DNA of 36,036 nt from Bondarzewia mesenterica. Its lineage: Eukaryota > Basidiomycota > Agaricomycetes > Russulales > Bondarzewiaceae. The stretch lies in NCBI GenBank assembly GCA_004802705.1, contig SGPL01000351.1:1-36036 (forward strand), in the 5' to 3' direction. This document shows positions 1 through 9,668 of the stretch, piece by piece. Positions within the stretch are counted from its first letter, which is position 1, and every line of letters begins with the position of its first letter. The position numbers and the translations under genes were made by a program. Under the pieces are notes generated by a model. It searched no databases. It was given only the letters and a program-made list of their open reading frames with translations, and was not told the DNA's origin.

Positions 1-266
1 AGTCCAAGTCTCACGCGACTATCTCTTGTAGTTTGACCCCATTGATCGTGAAGGTCTCGAGGCTCCAGCGGCCACTATGACCAAGGACGGGACCTACCAA
101 TGCAAGAAACACGGCTCTGTCTGTGAGTTGTTGTATCTACCCCCTTTCTCACCGCCACCCCTCGAGCTCGCGCTGAAACCGACACGCAGCGTGCAACCAA
201 TGTTACGGATGGAAGAAGCAGATCAGCAGGGCTAGAGTCGCCGCGAAGAAAGCTGGAAAGAAGTAG
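1..266 (+). CDS. 3' end of an unidentified gene (C-terminal exons)
   Basis: Only the last two coding exons are inside the window. An intron ends with TAG at 29-31; exon 32-122 reads FDPIDREGLEAP and continues in frame. A GT-AG intron spans 123-189 and the last exon is 190-266, ending in TAG. The C-terminus holds a Cys/His cluster (QCKKHGSVSCNQC, with the pattern C-x3-H-x4-C-x2-C) followed by a very basic tail rich in Lys and Arg. The cluster could be a small zinc knuckle, and the tail could bind nucleic acid or act as a nuclear signal; both are inference. I do not recognise the family. The splice sites and the open frame through both exons are the support for it being real. The 5' part lies outside the window. 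Confidence 0.6.
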
Positions 267-2121
267 ACAATTCTGAGTCCAGCCTGCGCAGGTGTCGCGA
301 AACCTAGGGCGTCGTGCGACGCGCGCAATGAAGCGGTGAATACGACCTTGACAATGACGAGATATTTTCGAGATGTAAGAATAATGTACTATATGAATAA
401 GCGCAATGGTATCTTCATGGGCATGCTTTGACGTCGAGTTCGTCCCAGATATCAGTTCACCTCGAGGACCAGGAGGTATGTAGAATAAGTGTGTAGCGGC
501 CACCCTTTATTTTGACTGTCTAGATCTGTGCCTTTTGGTCGTGAATCCCCTTCAGAGCTTGAGTACCTTAAGTCATTTTATCCAGGTTTATCTTTGCTTT
601 GCCATCATTCCTCAACGCGATGTCTCAAATGAATTCGGACCTTTGTATTCTTCTGTCTTACTTTTTCTGGCGCCAGATCGTAGCAATTTGGCTTGAAAGG
701 CTTGCTGCGATGTACATTGAAACGAAGACTAGAACAGTTCAGTCACAGGTCCTGGACGGTCATGGTTTGCATGCGTTCCTCGCCATTTGTGCGCACCGGT
801 TGGAACACTATGTATAGTAGCAGCCATTCACTCTTCGCCAGAAAAGACAGTCTTTTCACGGTGGTATGCGGTGGACGTATGGACGTCTATGTTCGTCCAC
901 CACCTCAACATCCTCGCCTTTGAAACATTTGACCAATTACCCGTGTTTTCCTTTCCACCATACTGACGCAGCCTCGCACTCCCAGCTTCTCTCGGAGTGC
1001 TGAACGATGTTATGGCCGTTGCGACTCCGCCGTACAAGATCTTCGTGCATAGAGTCAGCAAGGCTGTCTTGCAGGATGCCAAATAGCCTGAAGAGGCGGG
1101 GCACATCTTATGCGGGTCCTCTTCCTCTGGTCTCAACGCGTTTCTTGCACCTGCTGACGGCGTGGATTAGGGTTCAGGTCCGCCCGATGAGTGTGCATCA
1201 ATCAGCATTTAAAGAGGTCTTGCGAAAGCATCTGGAGAAGATAGGGACAATGGCCGGGCTTAGTATTGAACTGATGGGGCTGGAGTAGGACTAAGGTTTG
1301 GACAGGGTGCAGGCGCAACTACAGAATTAGGGTGACGAAAGAGTGGAGGGTTTGGGGTATGTCATCGCGGCTGATGGCGTTCGATGTGAGTGTTTTCATC
1401 AATTTGAAGGTGGGTTCAGTAAGGGCTCACTGGGTAATGCTGATGAGTTGCGGAGAATAGAATGAGGGCAGACGATAGCGCACCGGATGCTACAATGCTC
1501 GTTGAAATGCCAAGAAGTACGGCGACGATGCATACTCAAGGCCACAGTCGGGATAAAGGAATATACTGTCCTCGTGTTCACCAGATATTCGCCGATGTCG
1601 TTGGACGCTGCTGTCTGCAATGTACAGACATCACGTGGGAGTCGGCGTCGCTTCAACCTCTCTTCTGTCTCCACCTATTGCAAAATGTGTGCTGCCTGAT
1701 GCAAAGCCTGCGCCTGTGCAGCGGATTCATGTGGAGGACATGCGTACAATGGGTATGAGGTAGGTTACTTGCGTAGTGCCCTCCGTCCAGATCGGCGGGT
1801 ACACGACCGAGGGTGTGCTTGCTTACCACAAGCGTACAAAAGCAATGTGTGATTCGATTTGCTACTCACCATGGTTTGTTGAATCGCCTGCCTTCCTCGT
1901 CACAGCAAACCAGTGGCCGCGATCGTGGAGCGGAGCGAAAGCGCCGCTTGCACAATATCCTATAACGCGTTACAAACTGACAATTATGAAGAACATTGGC
2001 AGGCTTACAGTGTAAAGCTATTTCTTTTCACGCAGCAGCGTCCTGCCAGTGAGGAATCTGGAACTTGCACTTCTTTCAAAGATCTACCATGTACCATACC
2101 GGTATATCCACGGATTGTCCA
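267..2121. other. Gene-free stretch with decayed coding fragments
   Basis: No intact gene can be built over these 1.85 kb. Short protein-like stretches appear on the plus strand and are quickly ended by stops. One runs from about 1000 to 1086 (VLNDVMAVATPPYKIFVHRV, then a stop). It resumes in another frame at about 1088 (PEEAGHILCGSSSSGLNAFL, then a stop). Others lie at 1462-1758. They share no clear family and no consistent splice sites. The region reads as old coding sequence in decay or as chance frames. It abuts the foldback element that starts at 2122. Confidence 0.5.
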
Positions 2122-2234
2122 CATCAGGAAAAGGGCATATTTACTTTCATAACTTTTGATGCCTTTTACGAACTTATTGACTTTGACATCAGCTGGGGAC
2201 TTGCCAAGTCCGTGAAAGCCCACCACAAGTCTAT

Positions 2235-2270
2235 CGGACTTCTACAAGTTCCCGGACTTCTACAAGTTCC
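2235..2270 (+). repeat. Two tandem 18-bp units in the left arm
   Basis: The 18-bp unit CGGACTTCTACAAGTTCC occurs at 2235-2252 and again at 2253-2270. The right arm of the foldback carries a single copy of this unit in inverse orientation near 3083-3103. The duplication therefore arose in the left arm after the two arms became copies of each other, or was lost from the right arm. Confidence 0.85.
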
Positions 2271-2445
2271 TGGACTTCTTGCAAGGCATCTAGATTTTCC
2301 ACAATGCCAGTTAATTGAGAGTAATTTAGCGAAATTGAATAAATAAATAGCCATTTAGTGATATTCTTACTAACGGCAGTTAAGTAATGGGCTAATTACA
2401 CGCTACTAAAAGTAGTAGGCCAAGAAAATCAACGTTATGATAATT

Positions 2446-2523
2446 GCCAAGTGAGAGATTCAAACCTGCGACCTCAGCAAACTACGAACACATCACGCAC
2501 TCTTAACCACTGGGCCAACTGGC
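2446..2523 (-). repeat. tRNA-like (A/B box) module, left arm
   Basis: Read on the minus strand this 78-nt segment starts GCCAGTTGGCCCAGTGGTTA and ends ACTTGGC. It contains an A-box-like TGGCCCAGTGG, typical of class II (Ser/Leu) tRNAs, and a B-box-like GGTTTGAATCT. The acceptor ends are mostly complementary, but the D and T stems are degenerate, so it is not a functional tRNA. It looks like the head of a tRNA-derived SINE, with an internal RNA polymerase III promoter pointing towards the outer end of the left arm. Confidence 0.6.
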
Positions 2524-2837
2524 TCATAATATAGTTGGCAGATTATAAATTATGTACCTATGTACAATTTTCGACTTGTAACTTTTTTTTGGACTAGGTG
2601 TGGGGTGGATTTATATCTACTCCAAGTGCACTCAACAGGTTATAGCTGTAACCTCGTAGATTATATATTTAAAATCTTCTCATTANTACCTTTCTGTGAT
2701 ATGAGATATNTCATATCTTTGTGTATGGACACTGTCCAAAAAAAATAATCTTTACCTCACTTGAGTCCAAAAAAAAAAGTTNCAAGTCGAAAATTNTACA
2801 TAGGTANATAATTTATAATNTGCNAACNATATTATGA

Positions 2838-2915
2838 GCCAGTTGGCCCAGTGGTTAAAAGTGCGTGATGTGTTCGTAGTTTGCTGAGGTCGCAGGTTCA
2901 AATCTCTCACCTGGC
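2838..2915 (+). repeat. tRNA-like (A/B box) module, right arm
   Basis: This is the inverted copy of the module at 2446-2523, also 78 nt. It has the A-box-like TGGCCCAGTGG and the B-box-like GGTTCAAATCT, and its ends GCCAGTT and ACCTGGC pair at six of seven positions. The arms differ at a few positions, including the C/T in the B box. A consensus of the two copies gives GGTTCGAATCT, which is closer to a real B box. This suggests decay from a tRNA-derived ancestor. Confidence 0.6.
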
Positions 2916-3221
2916 AATTATCATAACGTTGATTTTCTTGGCCTACTACTTTTAGTAGCGTGTAATTAACCCATTACTTAACTGTTGTTAGTAAGAATAT
3001 CACTAAATGGCTATTTATTTATTCAATTTCGCTAAATTACTCTCAATTAACTGGCATTGTAGAAAATCCAGATGCCTTGCAAGAAGTCCGGGAACTTGTA
3101 GAAGTCCGATAGACTTGTGGTGGGCTTTCACGGACTTAGCAAGTCCCCAGCTGATGTCAAAGTCAATAAGTTCATAAAAGGCATCAAAAGTTATGAAAGT
3201 AAATATGCCCTTTTCCTGATG

Positions 3222-3925
3222 ACAGCAAGTTATCAACTTTTTCATCGTTATCGTACGTATGGCCCGTCGCAGTACCTTTACCAGAAATATGAATGTGCAG
3301 TCTGTTTTAGGGTCTGTTTTATCTCAGATGGACAAAATCAGCTATCCATCGACCATTCCGAGGTAATATTTCACATTGCCTGCCATCTCATCTCGTTGCT
3401 TTTGCTGAAGACATTTGTTTCAGTTTGGTGGCCGTTGGCAGTGTTTTTCCTCGCTGCATCAGTCTTCCATAAGTCTACAACGCCTATGCTCAGCCCCGCA
3501 ACTTAATGTATATTCTCCTTTGTGCTTATCTCGCTGCTTGGATCTCTTAGTGCTTGTCGCACCATTCCTCCTTCCTGCTAACAAAGTAGGCGATACCCCT
3601 CCTCTGCCATATTACCTATACTGTCTCGTCGGCATCGCCGTCCTGGTCACCAGTGTTCTCTATTGGGCTGCATGGCACATTTTTTCTTTCAAAGTTTTTT
3701 GGGTACCAATTGGTACCGAGAAAGCAGGTACTGGAGGATGGAACGGTCGTCACACTAGTAATCGCTATTTCACGTCGTGGAGGGAAATTAATTGCTGATG
3801 ATCTTTCTCTTTGCGTTTCATGTGTAGTTTTCTCGCAAAAAGACCGACTAGGCTCGCCAATATGTGGGAGAATGGCATGTTTTTCTGGTGTATCATTACT
3901 TGATATCTGTATTCAGGTGAAGTGA
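3222..3925 (+). pseudogene. 3' remnant of a MUP1-like methionine/amino-acid permease
   Basis: The last transmembrane part of an APC-superfamily permease is recognisable. Exon 3311-3362 encodes GLFYLRWTKSAIHRPFR. A GT-AG intron at 3363-3423 leads to VWWPLAVFFLAAS, then after a gap LVAPFLLPANKVGDTPPLPY and a transmembrane helix ending VLYWAAW (3552-3680). The tail YQLVPRKQVLEDGTVVTLV matches the usual C-terminal pattern of MUP1-type methionine permeases. It is broken in several ways. Everything 5' of the foldback boundary is missing. No canonical phase-consistent intron joins the segments across 3462-3552. The T run at 3695-3700 carries one base too many, so the tail is in another frame. A final intron (about 3756-3826) may precede the TGA at 3923-3925. 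I call it a truncated pseudogene. Confidence 0.7.
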
Positions 3926-4426
3926 ATTTCTTGGTCGCGAACAGAGTGGGAGGGGGTGGCATTGTAAGCTACGAGCTGTCGAAATAATTCATTTCGGACC
4001 GCTGAACAATGGTCCTGTGAATGTGACGGAGCTGGAAGAGGATATCTTTCATTGACCAAAGTCCATTGTCACGGTGAAATCTAGAATCGGGCCATATTGG
4101 ACTCCTTCAACTTTTACACCTTTTTATCGGAAGGCATTGGGCAGTGACACGGTGCGAGAAGCAATTCCAATAACGCACCTAATTAGTAGAACGTATAAAA
4201 GTTGTATCGAGGTATTTTCTACGTCGGCGGTAATAAAATATTTGTAGCGTAGTCAGCTAATAACAGCACGTTTCCGCGGCAGTCGTCGATTTCAAATAGC
4301 TGCACAAACGACTTCTCACGTCTTTCTAGTGCTCTACCCGTAGAACAGAGGAGATCACTGTTGCCAATCGAGGCGATACTTGCTAGCTATAGGATCTTCA
4401 CAGCGCTATTATTCCTTCTTTTTGAC
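3926..4426 (+). promoter_or_regulatory. Upstream region of the dCMP deaminase gene
   Basis: These 501 bp hold no gene. A CCAAT pentamer lies at 4167-4171 and a TATAAAA box at 4194-4200, about 230 bp upstream of the ATG at 4427. The spacing of 23 bp between them is short but not unusual for fungal promoters. A transcription start downstream of 4220 would leave a 5' leader of about 200 nt. I see no convincing cell-cycle (MCB) element. Confidence 0.4.
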
Positions 4427-5945
4427 ATGTTCATCGCGATCATAGGCACCCGTTTTGCAGGCAAATCCTCCGTTCAGGACTATCTGATCCATTCAAAAGG
4501 TTTCACCCCGGTAAGATTTGGAGACCTCCCGGGTGAAGTCAGTGAGGTACGTCTGCTACCGTGATTATACCGGAGCATTCTCATCTATATCCATTTTCAA
4601 AGTCTATAATTGCAGGGGATAATACGTCGGACTTCTTCGACGATGCCGGATCGGATGCAAGTCAGAACTCGAATGGGAACCTGGATGGCGACATCAGTCC
4701 CATTCTTGAAGATTTCCCAACTCCAGATCGAGTAGAATCGAGGAGTTCTTTTCTTTACCTCACACCATCTGCCCCCTCCTCTCGCAGGAACATAAAACCT
4801 CCAAGGTCCCCGCCACGCGAATCTCTGTATTTCTCATCGTCATCTGAGCTACTAGACTACGCCACATTGAATTGGACCTCAAATTTTGTGACAGTCGATC
4901 TCGATGCAGAACATACAGTCGAAAAGTTCGTGAAGCGCCCTTGGTTCATGCTCATCCGTGTGGACGCGCCACTGCTTGATCGGTATCGACGCGCAAATCA
5001 GTAAGTTTCTGTCTTATAATTGGGGGCTGTCATATTGTATACGCATCGTTTAGTTCGAGCGCGGCGGCAAGTTCCTTGGAAGATTTTATTTGCGAGCACG
5101 ATGCTCTGCTATATGGCTCGGAGAGCTCGAAGACACAAACCCCCAGGTACCGCACGCAGAAGTCCAACACAGATTGGTCGAATCTGCACAGCTTGAGCAA
5201 GTTTGTGACCTTGGATATAGTCAATACCTTCGACTCTGTGAAATGTTTGCATTCACACCTCGACGATCTAGATCTCCTCAACCCTGATCGGCTGAGGCCA
5301 AGTTGGGATTCTTATTTCATGGCGCGTTTGACATGTTACACTCTTCAAGCGCATGATTTAAGTATTCATGATTTTAACAGACTCTCGCATCTCTGGCATC
5401 CATGAGATCCAATTGCATGAAGCGCCGTGTTGGAGCTATTCTTGTCAGAAACAATCGTATACTCGCTACTGGGTTTGCACATTCTTCCGCCGCCTTTGTT
5501 TGCTTTGCTCTGACTCCTGATTCAGGTACAATGGCACTCCACGTGGTCTGAAGAATTGTAACGAGGGCGGTTGTGCACAATGTAATAAGGCGGAATCACT
5601 CGCAGAGGCTTGTCTTTGCCTTCACGCTGAAGAGAACGCGCTTCTGGAAGCTGGCAGGGATAGAATCGGTGATGGAGCCGTTCTATATTGCAACACGTCA
5701 GTCCGTACTGTTTCGGGAAAAGTCATGTATGACTTACGTTCACGACAGTTGTCCTTGCCTAACTTGTACGATTAAAATCGTGCAAACGGGTGTCAAGGAC
5801 GTGGTATACAACCTAAGCTACAAAGTGTAAGTCACTCTATCCTAGTGCACGATCCGCAAATCTTGAGCTGTGTTTCAGCGACGATGCCTCCGCCAAGATT
5901 TTTGAAGAGGCTGGTGTTCGGCTTCGACGACATGCACCTAAATGA
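4427..5945 (+). CDS. DCD1: Deoxycytidylate (dCMP) deaminase, fungal long form
   Basis: dCMP deaminase converts dCMP to dUMP, the precursor for thymidylate synthase. Proposed exons: 4427-4546, 4603-5000, 5054-5321, 5381-5472, 5526-5696, 5749-5826 and 5879-5945, giving 397 residues. The zinc deaminase signature is complete: H326-A-E328 within LCLHAEENALLEAG, and PC353-x2-C356 in CPCLTC. The conserved lead-in ASMRSNCMKRRVGAILV is also present. The N-terminus carries a perfect Walker-A-like GTRFAGKS (residues 7-14), as in fungal DCD1 proteins with an N-terminal nucleotide-kinase-like domain. Residues of roughly 45-120 are Ser/Asp-rich and probably disordered. Intron 3 (5322-5380) starts with GC (GCGCGT) instead of GT. 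The gene converges on TTI1, with 60 bp between the stop codons. Confidence 0.93.
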
Positions 5946-6005
5946 TTATTTGCTATACCAGTGCTGTAGACGCGTCGATGACCCAATACAGTCGCTAAGC
6001 CTGAT

Positions 6006-9000
6006 CTACATTGCATCGGAAGATGACAAAATGCGCTCTGTGTTATTGGAGATGTCCCATTTATCCTCTCTCAGAAACACCATCGAATCACCAATGTCTC
6101 CCGATGTGGAGCGCAGAACCAACCAGACTACATCTGCATTTTTCTCCCTCATCGCCACATACAACTCGACCGCGCAACTCTGCAACTCCTCATGGGCATG
6201 TCGATCCAAGAACCGCCGAAAAGCCAATAGCATCTCCCACGTTGAGGAATCTTTTCCTTGAACGTTCCTTATTGTCGCCGTCATGGTTTTCAACATCGCC
6301 CTATATAACCGATGAGAATGCGTATACGCGGACTCCGTCCCAATACCACCTGGTCCTCGTCTGGCCAACGCATTTTGCGAGTCCGCCACATCGAGTTTTC
6401 CAACCAACTCTTTAAATCTTGGCCAGATATCTTCCCAAATCCGCTGAAACATGAAAGATCCAACGTGTGTTGATAATGACTCGACGAGCATGGCGGCAGC
6501 AGCCACCACGAAAGATTCAGTGTCAGCCAGCCTGTTTAGAATGAAAGGCCACGCCTCATGGATTGACGGAAGTAAGGCTGATTCGGGGAGTACGGAGACG
6601 GAAGAGCTGAGGAGGGTAAGGATCCTTGCCTTGATAAGTGGTGATCCGTGTGTGAGGAAATACATAGACCGTGATACAATCTGCTTCGTCAAAGCTTGCG
6701 CGGGTGTGGGAGGGGCCTCTGCATTTGGATCAGGTGCATCGTGCGCTTTTGGACTTTGATCCTCCTCGGGCATGCCTGAACGTTTTTCCCAAGGCTCCCG
6801 TGGTGCTGGACCATAATTAGCAGTGTCGTTCTCCTCCAAAGGTGGATCATGCCTTCGCTGAAACCAGACGACGAAAGAATCCATACGTCCAGTATCAGGA
6901 GGTAGAGTCATATTTAACCCTGGATCCTCCTCGCGGGTGGCGTGATTCTCCTCATCCTCTTCGACAACTTTCACCACTTCACCTAAGACCTCCACCAGAC
7001 CTTCTACGATCACTTCATATCCGTGATATTCATCTAGCCGATCAAAGCATTCCTCAACAACATCGCCCGCCTTCCGAACAACATCGTGGCCCACAAGACG
7101 CACGAGAACAGCGAGGACTTTCGTCGCATCAATGTCAAGCCTCTGACGGGTGAGTCGACGAGAGACGGCATCAAGGGCGTAGTCAAAATTGGATAACAGG
7201 AGATTAGCTGGCGACGCATAAGACATGCTCGAAGTGATAAAGCCGAGCGCAGCAAGACCCGTGTGCGACAAATAAGAAATCGGGGATACAATGGAGTGCA
7301 GGACGGGATAAAGAGTGTAGAGAAGCATTGGCATGAACTGTGCCTGGAGGAAAGCGGACGAAATGGAGAGCAGGCGAAGTGCAAGGCACTTGCGAAGTAA
7401 GGGCTGCGAGGAGGACGGACGCGGTGGGGACACGCCGACACGGCCAATCTGCAGAGAGGGGTCTAATGATATCAGTCCCTTGACATGCTCGGTGGTAGGA
7501 CTATCGTCCGTCAAATCCTCAGATAACTGCGGAGGCGGATCCAAAGCAAAGGGATCCTCATCCCAAAGCTCCGCCATTCCCCTCACGAGACCGCGAGCGA
7601 TCTTTTGTGCCCTCCGACCACAATTCCGTCGTATAACGGTGCTCGTATCGGCAGTACTGAGAGAGATTCCCGAGATGCCCTCTAACAGACGACAGGCACA
7701 CCACAGAGCAGCTACCCCCTTCGCGTCTCTCCTGTTACGCCCTACGCTGATGAACCATTCGACTGAGAACAGGCAATCATCGCCTGCTGCATCACCCAAC
7801 GCGCGGAACATCCGCTCCAAGGCAACCTGTGTAGATCGCGTCGAAACATGCTTCAATGTGATATCCGGGAAGACAATTGAAGGGGAGTTGTCTGGCTCTG
7901 CCTCTAGCATGAGTTGAGCTGATGAAGCACCTGATATATTGAATGGTGGTATGTCAAATTCCAAAACAGATAAGAGGCGCCAGCCCCATTTTTCGATACC
8001 GCCCATAGGTCCCAACAACTTCCCTATACCAGTAGAGACTGTGGAAAGCCTCGTGGGTGTATAAATGCTCGTACTATCACCACTTGTGGCAAGACGACAC
8101 ACTGCTTCAACCTGACCTGCGATATGCTCTACTTTTTGATCGGAGTGGGAAGGTAGCAATCGGGGAAGAGCAGCCAGGTTGTCTCGTGTGGTTTGAAGTA
8201 GAGTTTGCAGCAAAGAATGTCGTATCTTAGAAGGGTATACGAGAAGCTGCTGAAGCGCATTGCGAGCATTTGTCGATACGGACTCGAATGGTGATTGGGA
8301 CAAGGAGAGTAGGAATGAGAGAAAAAGTGGCTGGCTTTGTGGCAAGGAAAGCGCTGTAGAAGCAAGTATGGTGGAGGAAAAGGCAGATAGAGCAGATAGC
8401 GCCGCAGGCGTAGGATGGGAGACGAGAGGCGTGAGAGTGTTCAAAGCAATATGTAGTTGCGCAGACGTAGCTCGCAACCATGTTGGAGTACGAGATGTCG
8501 AGAAGGGTTTAACTTCTACTTTGATCTCCTGTGACTCGCTCATAAGATCGACGAGATCATCCAAGTCTGTAACACCTCGAATAGCGCCCTCCTTGAGACA
8601 TACTTCATCGGCAATAGATCTAGTTATTATCTCCTGCATTACCGGTAGAGCATCAGCGACGATGTCACCATTTGTCCATCCTTTGGAGGATGTGACACCC
8701 AAAACTACCCGTGTCATCGCGCTCACAACTCCCGGAAGGATGGATGGCACGAAGTCATCAGCAGCATAGTGTGCTACGAGGATACGTAGAACTTGCAAGG
8801 AGCGACGTTGGAGCGAAAGATGTCGGGACCCTGCAGTGACTATCAGAGAATCTATGGTCTGGCCAAGGATGGGAACAAATTGGGAACTCCGCCCATGAGT
8901 TTGGAATTTAGCGAATGTGTCCCTTGCACGAGATGAGTTCGTGGCGGAGAGCATGGGGTCCTCACTGTCATCTCGTTTTCTTGTTAGAGAGAAGAGACAG

Positions 9001-9459
9001 CGGACAGCAGCGTCCTTGGTTTCGTCATCTCGATCCTTGCCTTTGCCTTTGCCTTCAATTCCACCAATTATAGCGCCGCAAAGCATAAACAGCTGCTCCC
9101 AAGCGCGCAAGTCACAATCCCACCACCAGCCTTCGCACAATAGACTGAGAGCATTCAGTGATCTCTCCAGCACTTGATCGGGAATAGCAGAAGACGCGTT
9201 TCGACGGAAGATTGATGTCAGTGGAAAGATGACATATGACACCAGTGAAGGTGCCAAAACGTGGCCTGAAGTGTTAAATTTCTGCAATGTTGAATTCAAG
9301 CTCGACAGAAGAGAAAGAACGCGGGGAATCACTGGAGGCGTCAATGATGAGTTTTCCAGCAGTGGGACACAAATCTCTTTCAGCTGGAGTCAATTAGTCA
9401 ATTATACCGTTAAACTCTGAAGCATGGCATACCTCGTGGAAAGCATCCTGCGGCGGCAT
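6006..9459 (-). CDS. TTI1: TTI1, subunit of the TTT (TEL2-TTI1-TTI2) complex
   Basis: TTI1 works with TEL2 and TTI2, linked to HSP90, to stabilise newly made PIKK kinases such as TOR, ATM and ATR. The first exon (9433-9459) encodes MPPQDAFHE. A 49-bp intron (9384-9432) follows, then one long exon (6006-9383), for a total of about 1135 residues. The N-terminal pattern LKEICVPLLENSS, the segment ILFP-like YVIFPLTSIFRRN, and the very characteristic GWWWDCDLRAWEQLFMLCG identify the family. The rest is alpha-helical repeat (HEAT-like), with acidic linkers around the segment encoded near 6900-7000. The frame stays open upstream, and an alternative in-frame ATG at 9489 would add ten residues (MSHRISLTST). 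I prefer 9459 because it places the conserved helix close to the start, as in homologues. It is divergent from the PABA synthase gene, with 209 bp between. Confidence 0.92.
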
Positions 9460-9668
9460 GGTGGAGGTCAGGGAAATGCGGTGTGACATTCGTGTGACCA
9501 GCGCGTCATTGACAGGATCGACTTCGAATGCGACCACCTTTCTTTCTGAAGCGGCGTCCTCCGGATCCGTGAAAAATGTTTTGCGGCCAGCCCAAAGATT
9601 TATGTCGATTTCTTTCCTTCTAATTTATTGTTCAATCAAACGTTCAGTTGTTCACTAACTGTATCATC
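9460..9668. promoter_or_regulatory. Shared divergent promoter of TTI1 and the PABA synthase gene
   Basis: These 209 bp separate the two start codons, so both promoters must overlap here. I see no TATA box. The minus strand remains open in the TTI1 frame for about 45 codons upstream of its ATG without another AUG beyond 9489. That is unexpected for a promoter and is listed separately as a finding. Confidence 0.4.

Larger units (their letters stand above)
2122..3221. mobile_element. 1.1-kb foldback (inverted-repeat) element
   Basis: The left arm (2122-2595, 474 bp) and right arm (2764-3221, 458 bp) are near-perfect inverted copies around a 168-bp spacer. Both outer ends begin CATCAGGAAAAGGGCATATT when read inward. 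The length difference is explained by an extra 18-bp unit in the left arm and two extra A residues in the right arm. Each arm holds a tRNA-like module near its inner end. The spacer is AT-rich, has its own small palindrome around 2698-2717, and contains N calls, as expected where an assembler struggles with a hairpin. No transposase frame is visible and no target-site duplication is obvious at 2121/3222. It could be a large non-autonomous foldback or MITE, or two SINE-like copies inserted head to head. Confidence 0.8.

Noticed and set aside
4533..4615. Alternative first intron of the dCMP deaminase gene ending at TTGCAG (4615)
   Set aside because: It would need a weak phase-1 donor. The GTACGT donor at 4547 and the acceptor at 4602 are phase-consistent and give an unbroken frame.
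6451..9177. Many plus-strand open frames of 80-190 codons
   Set aside because: They are shadows of the long TTI1 exon on the minus strand.
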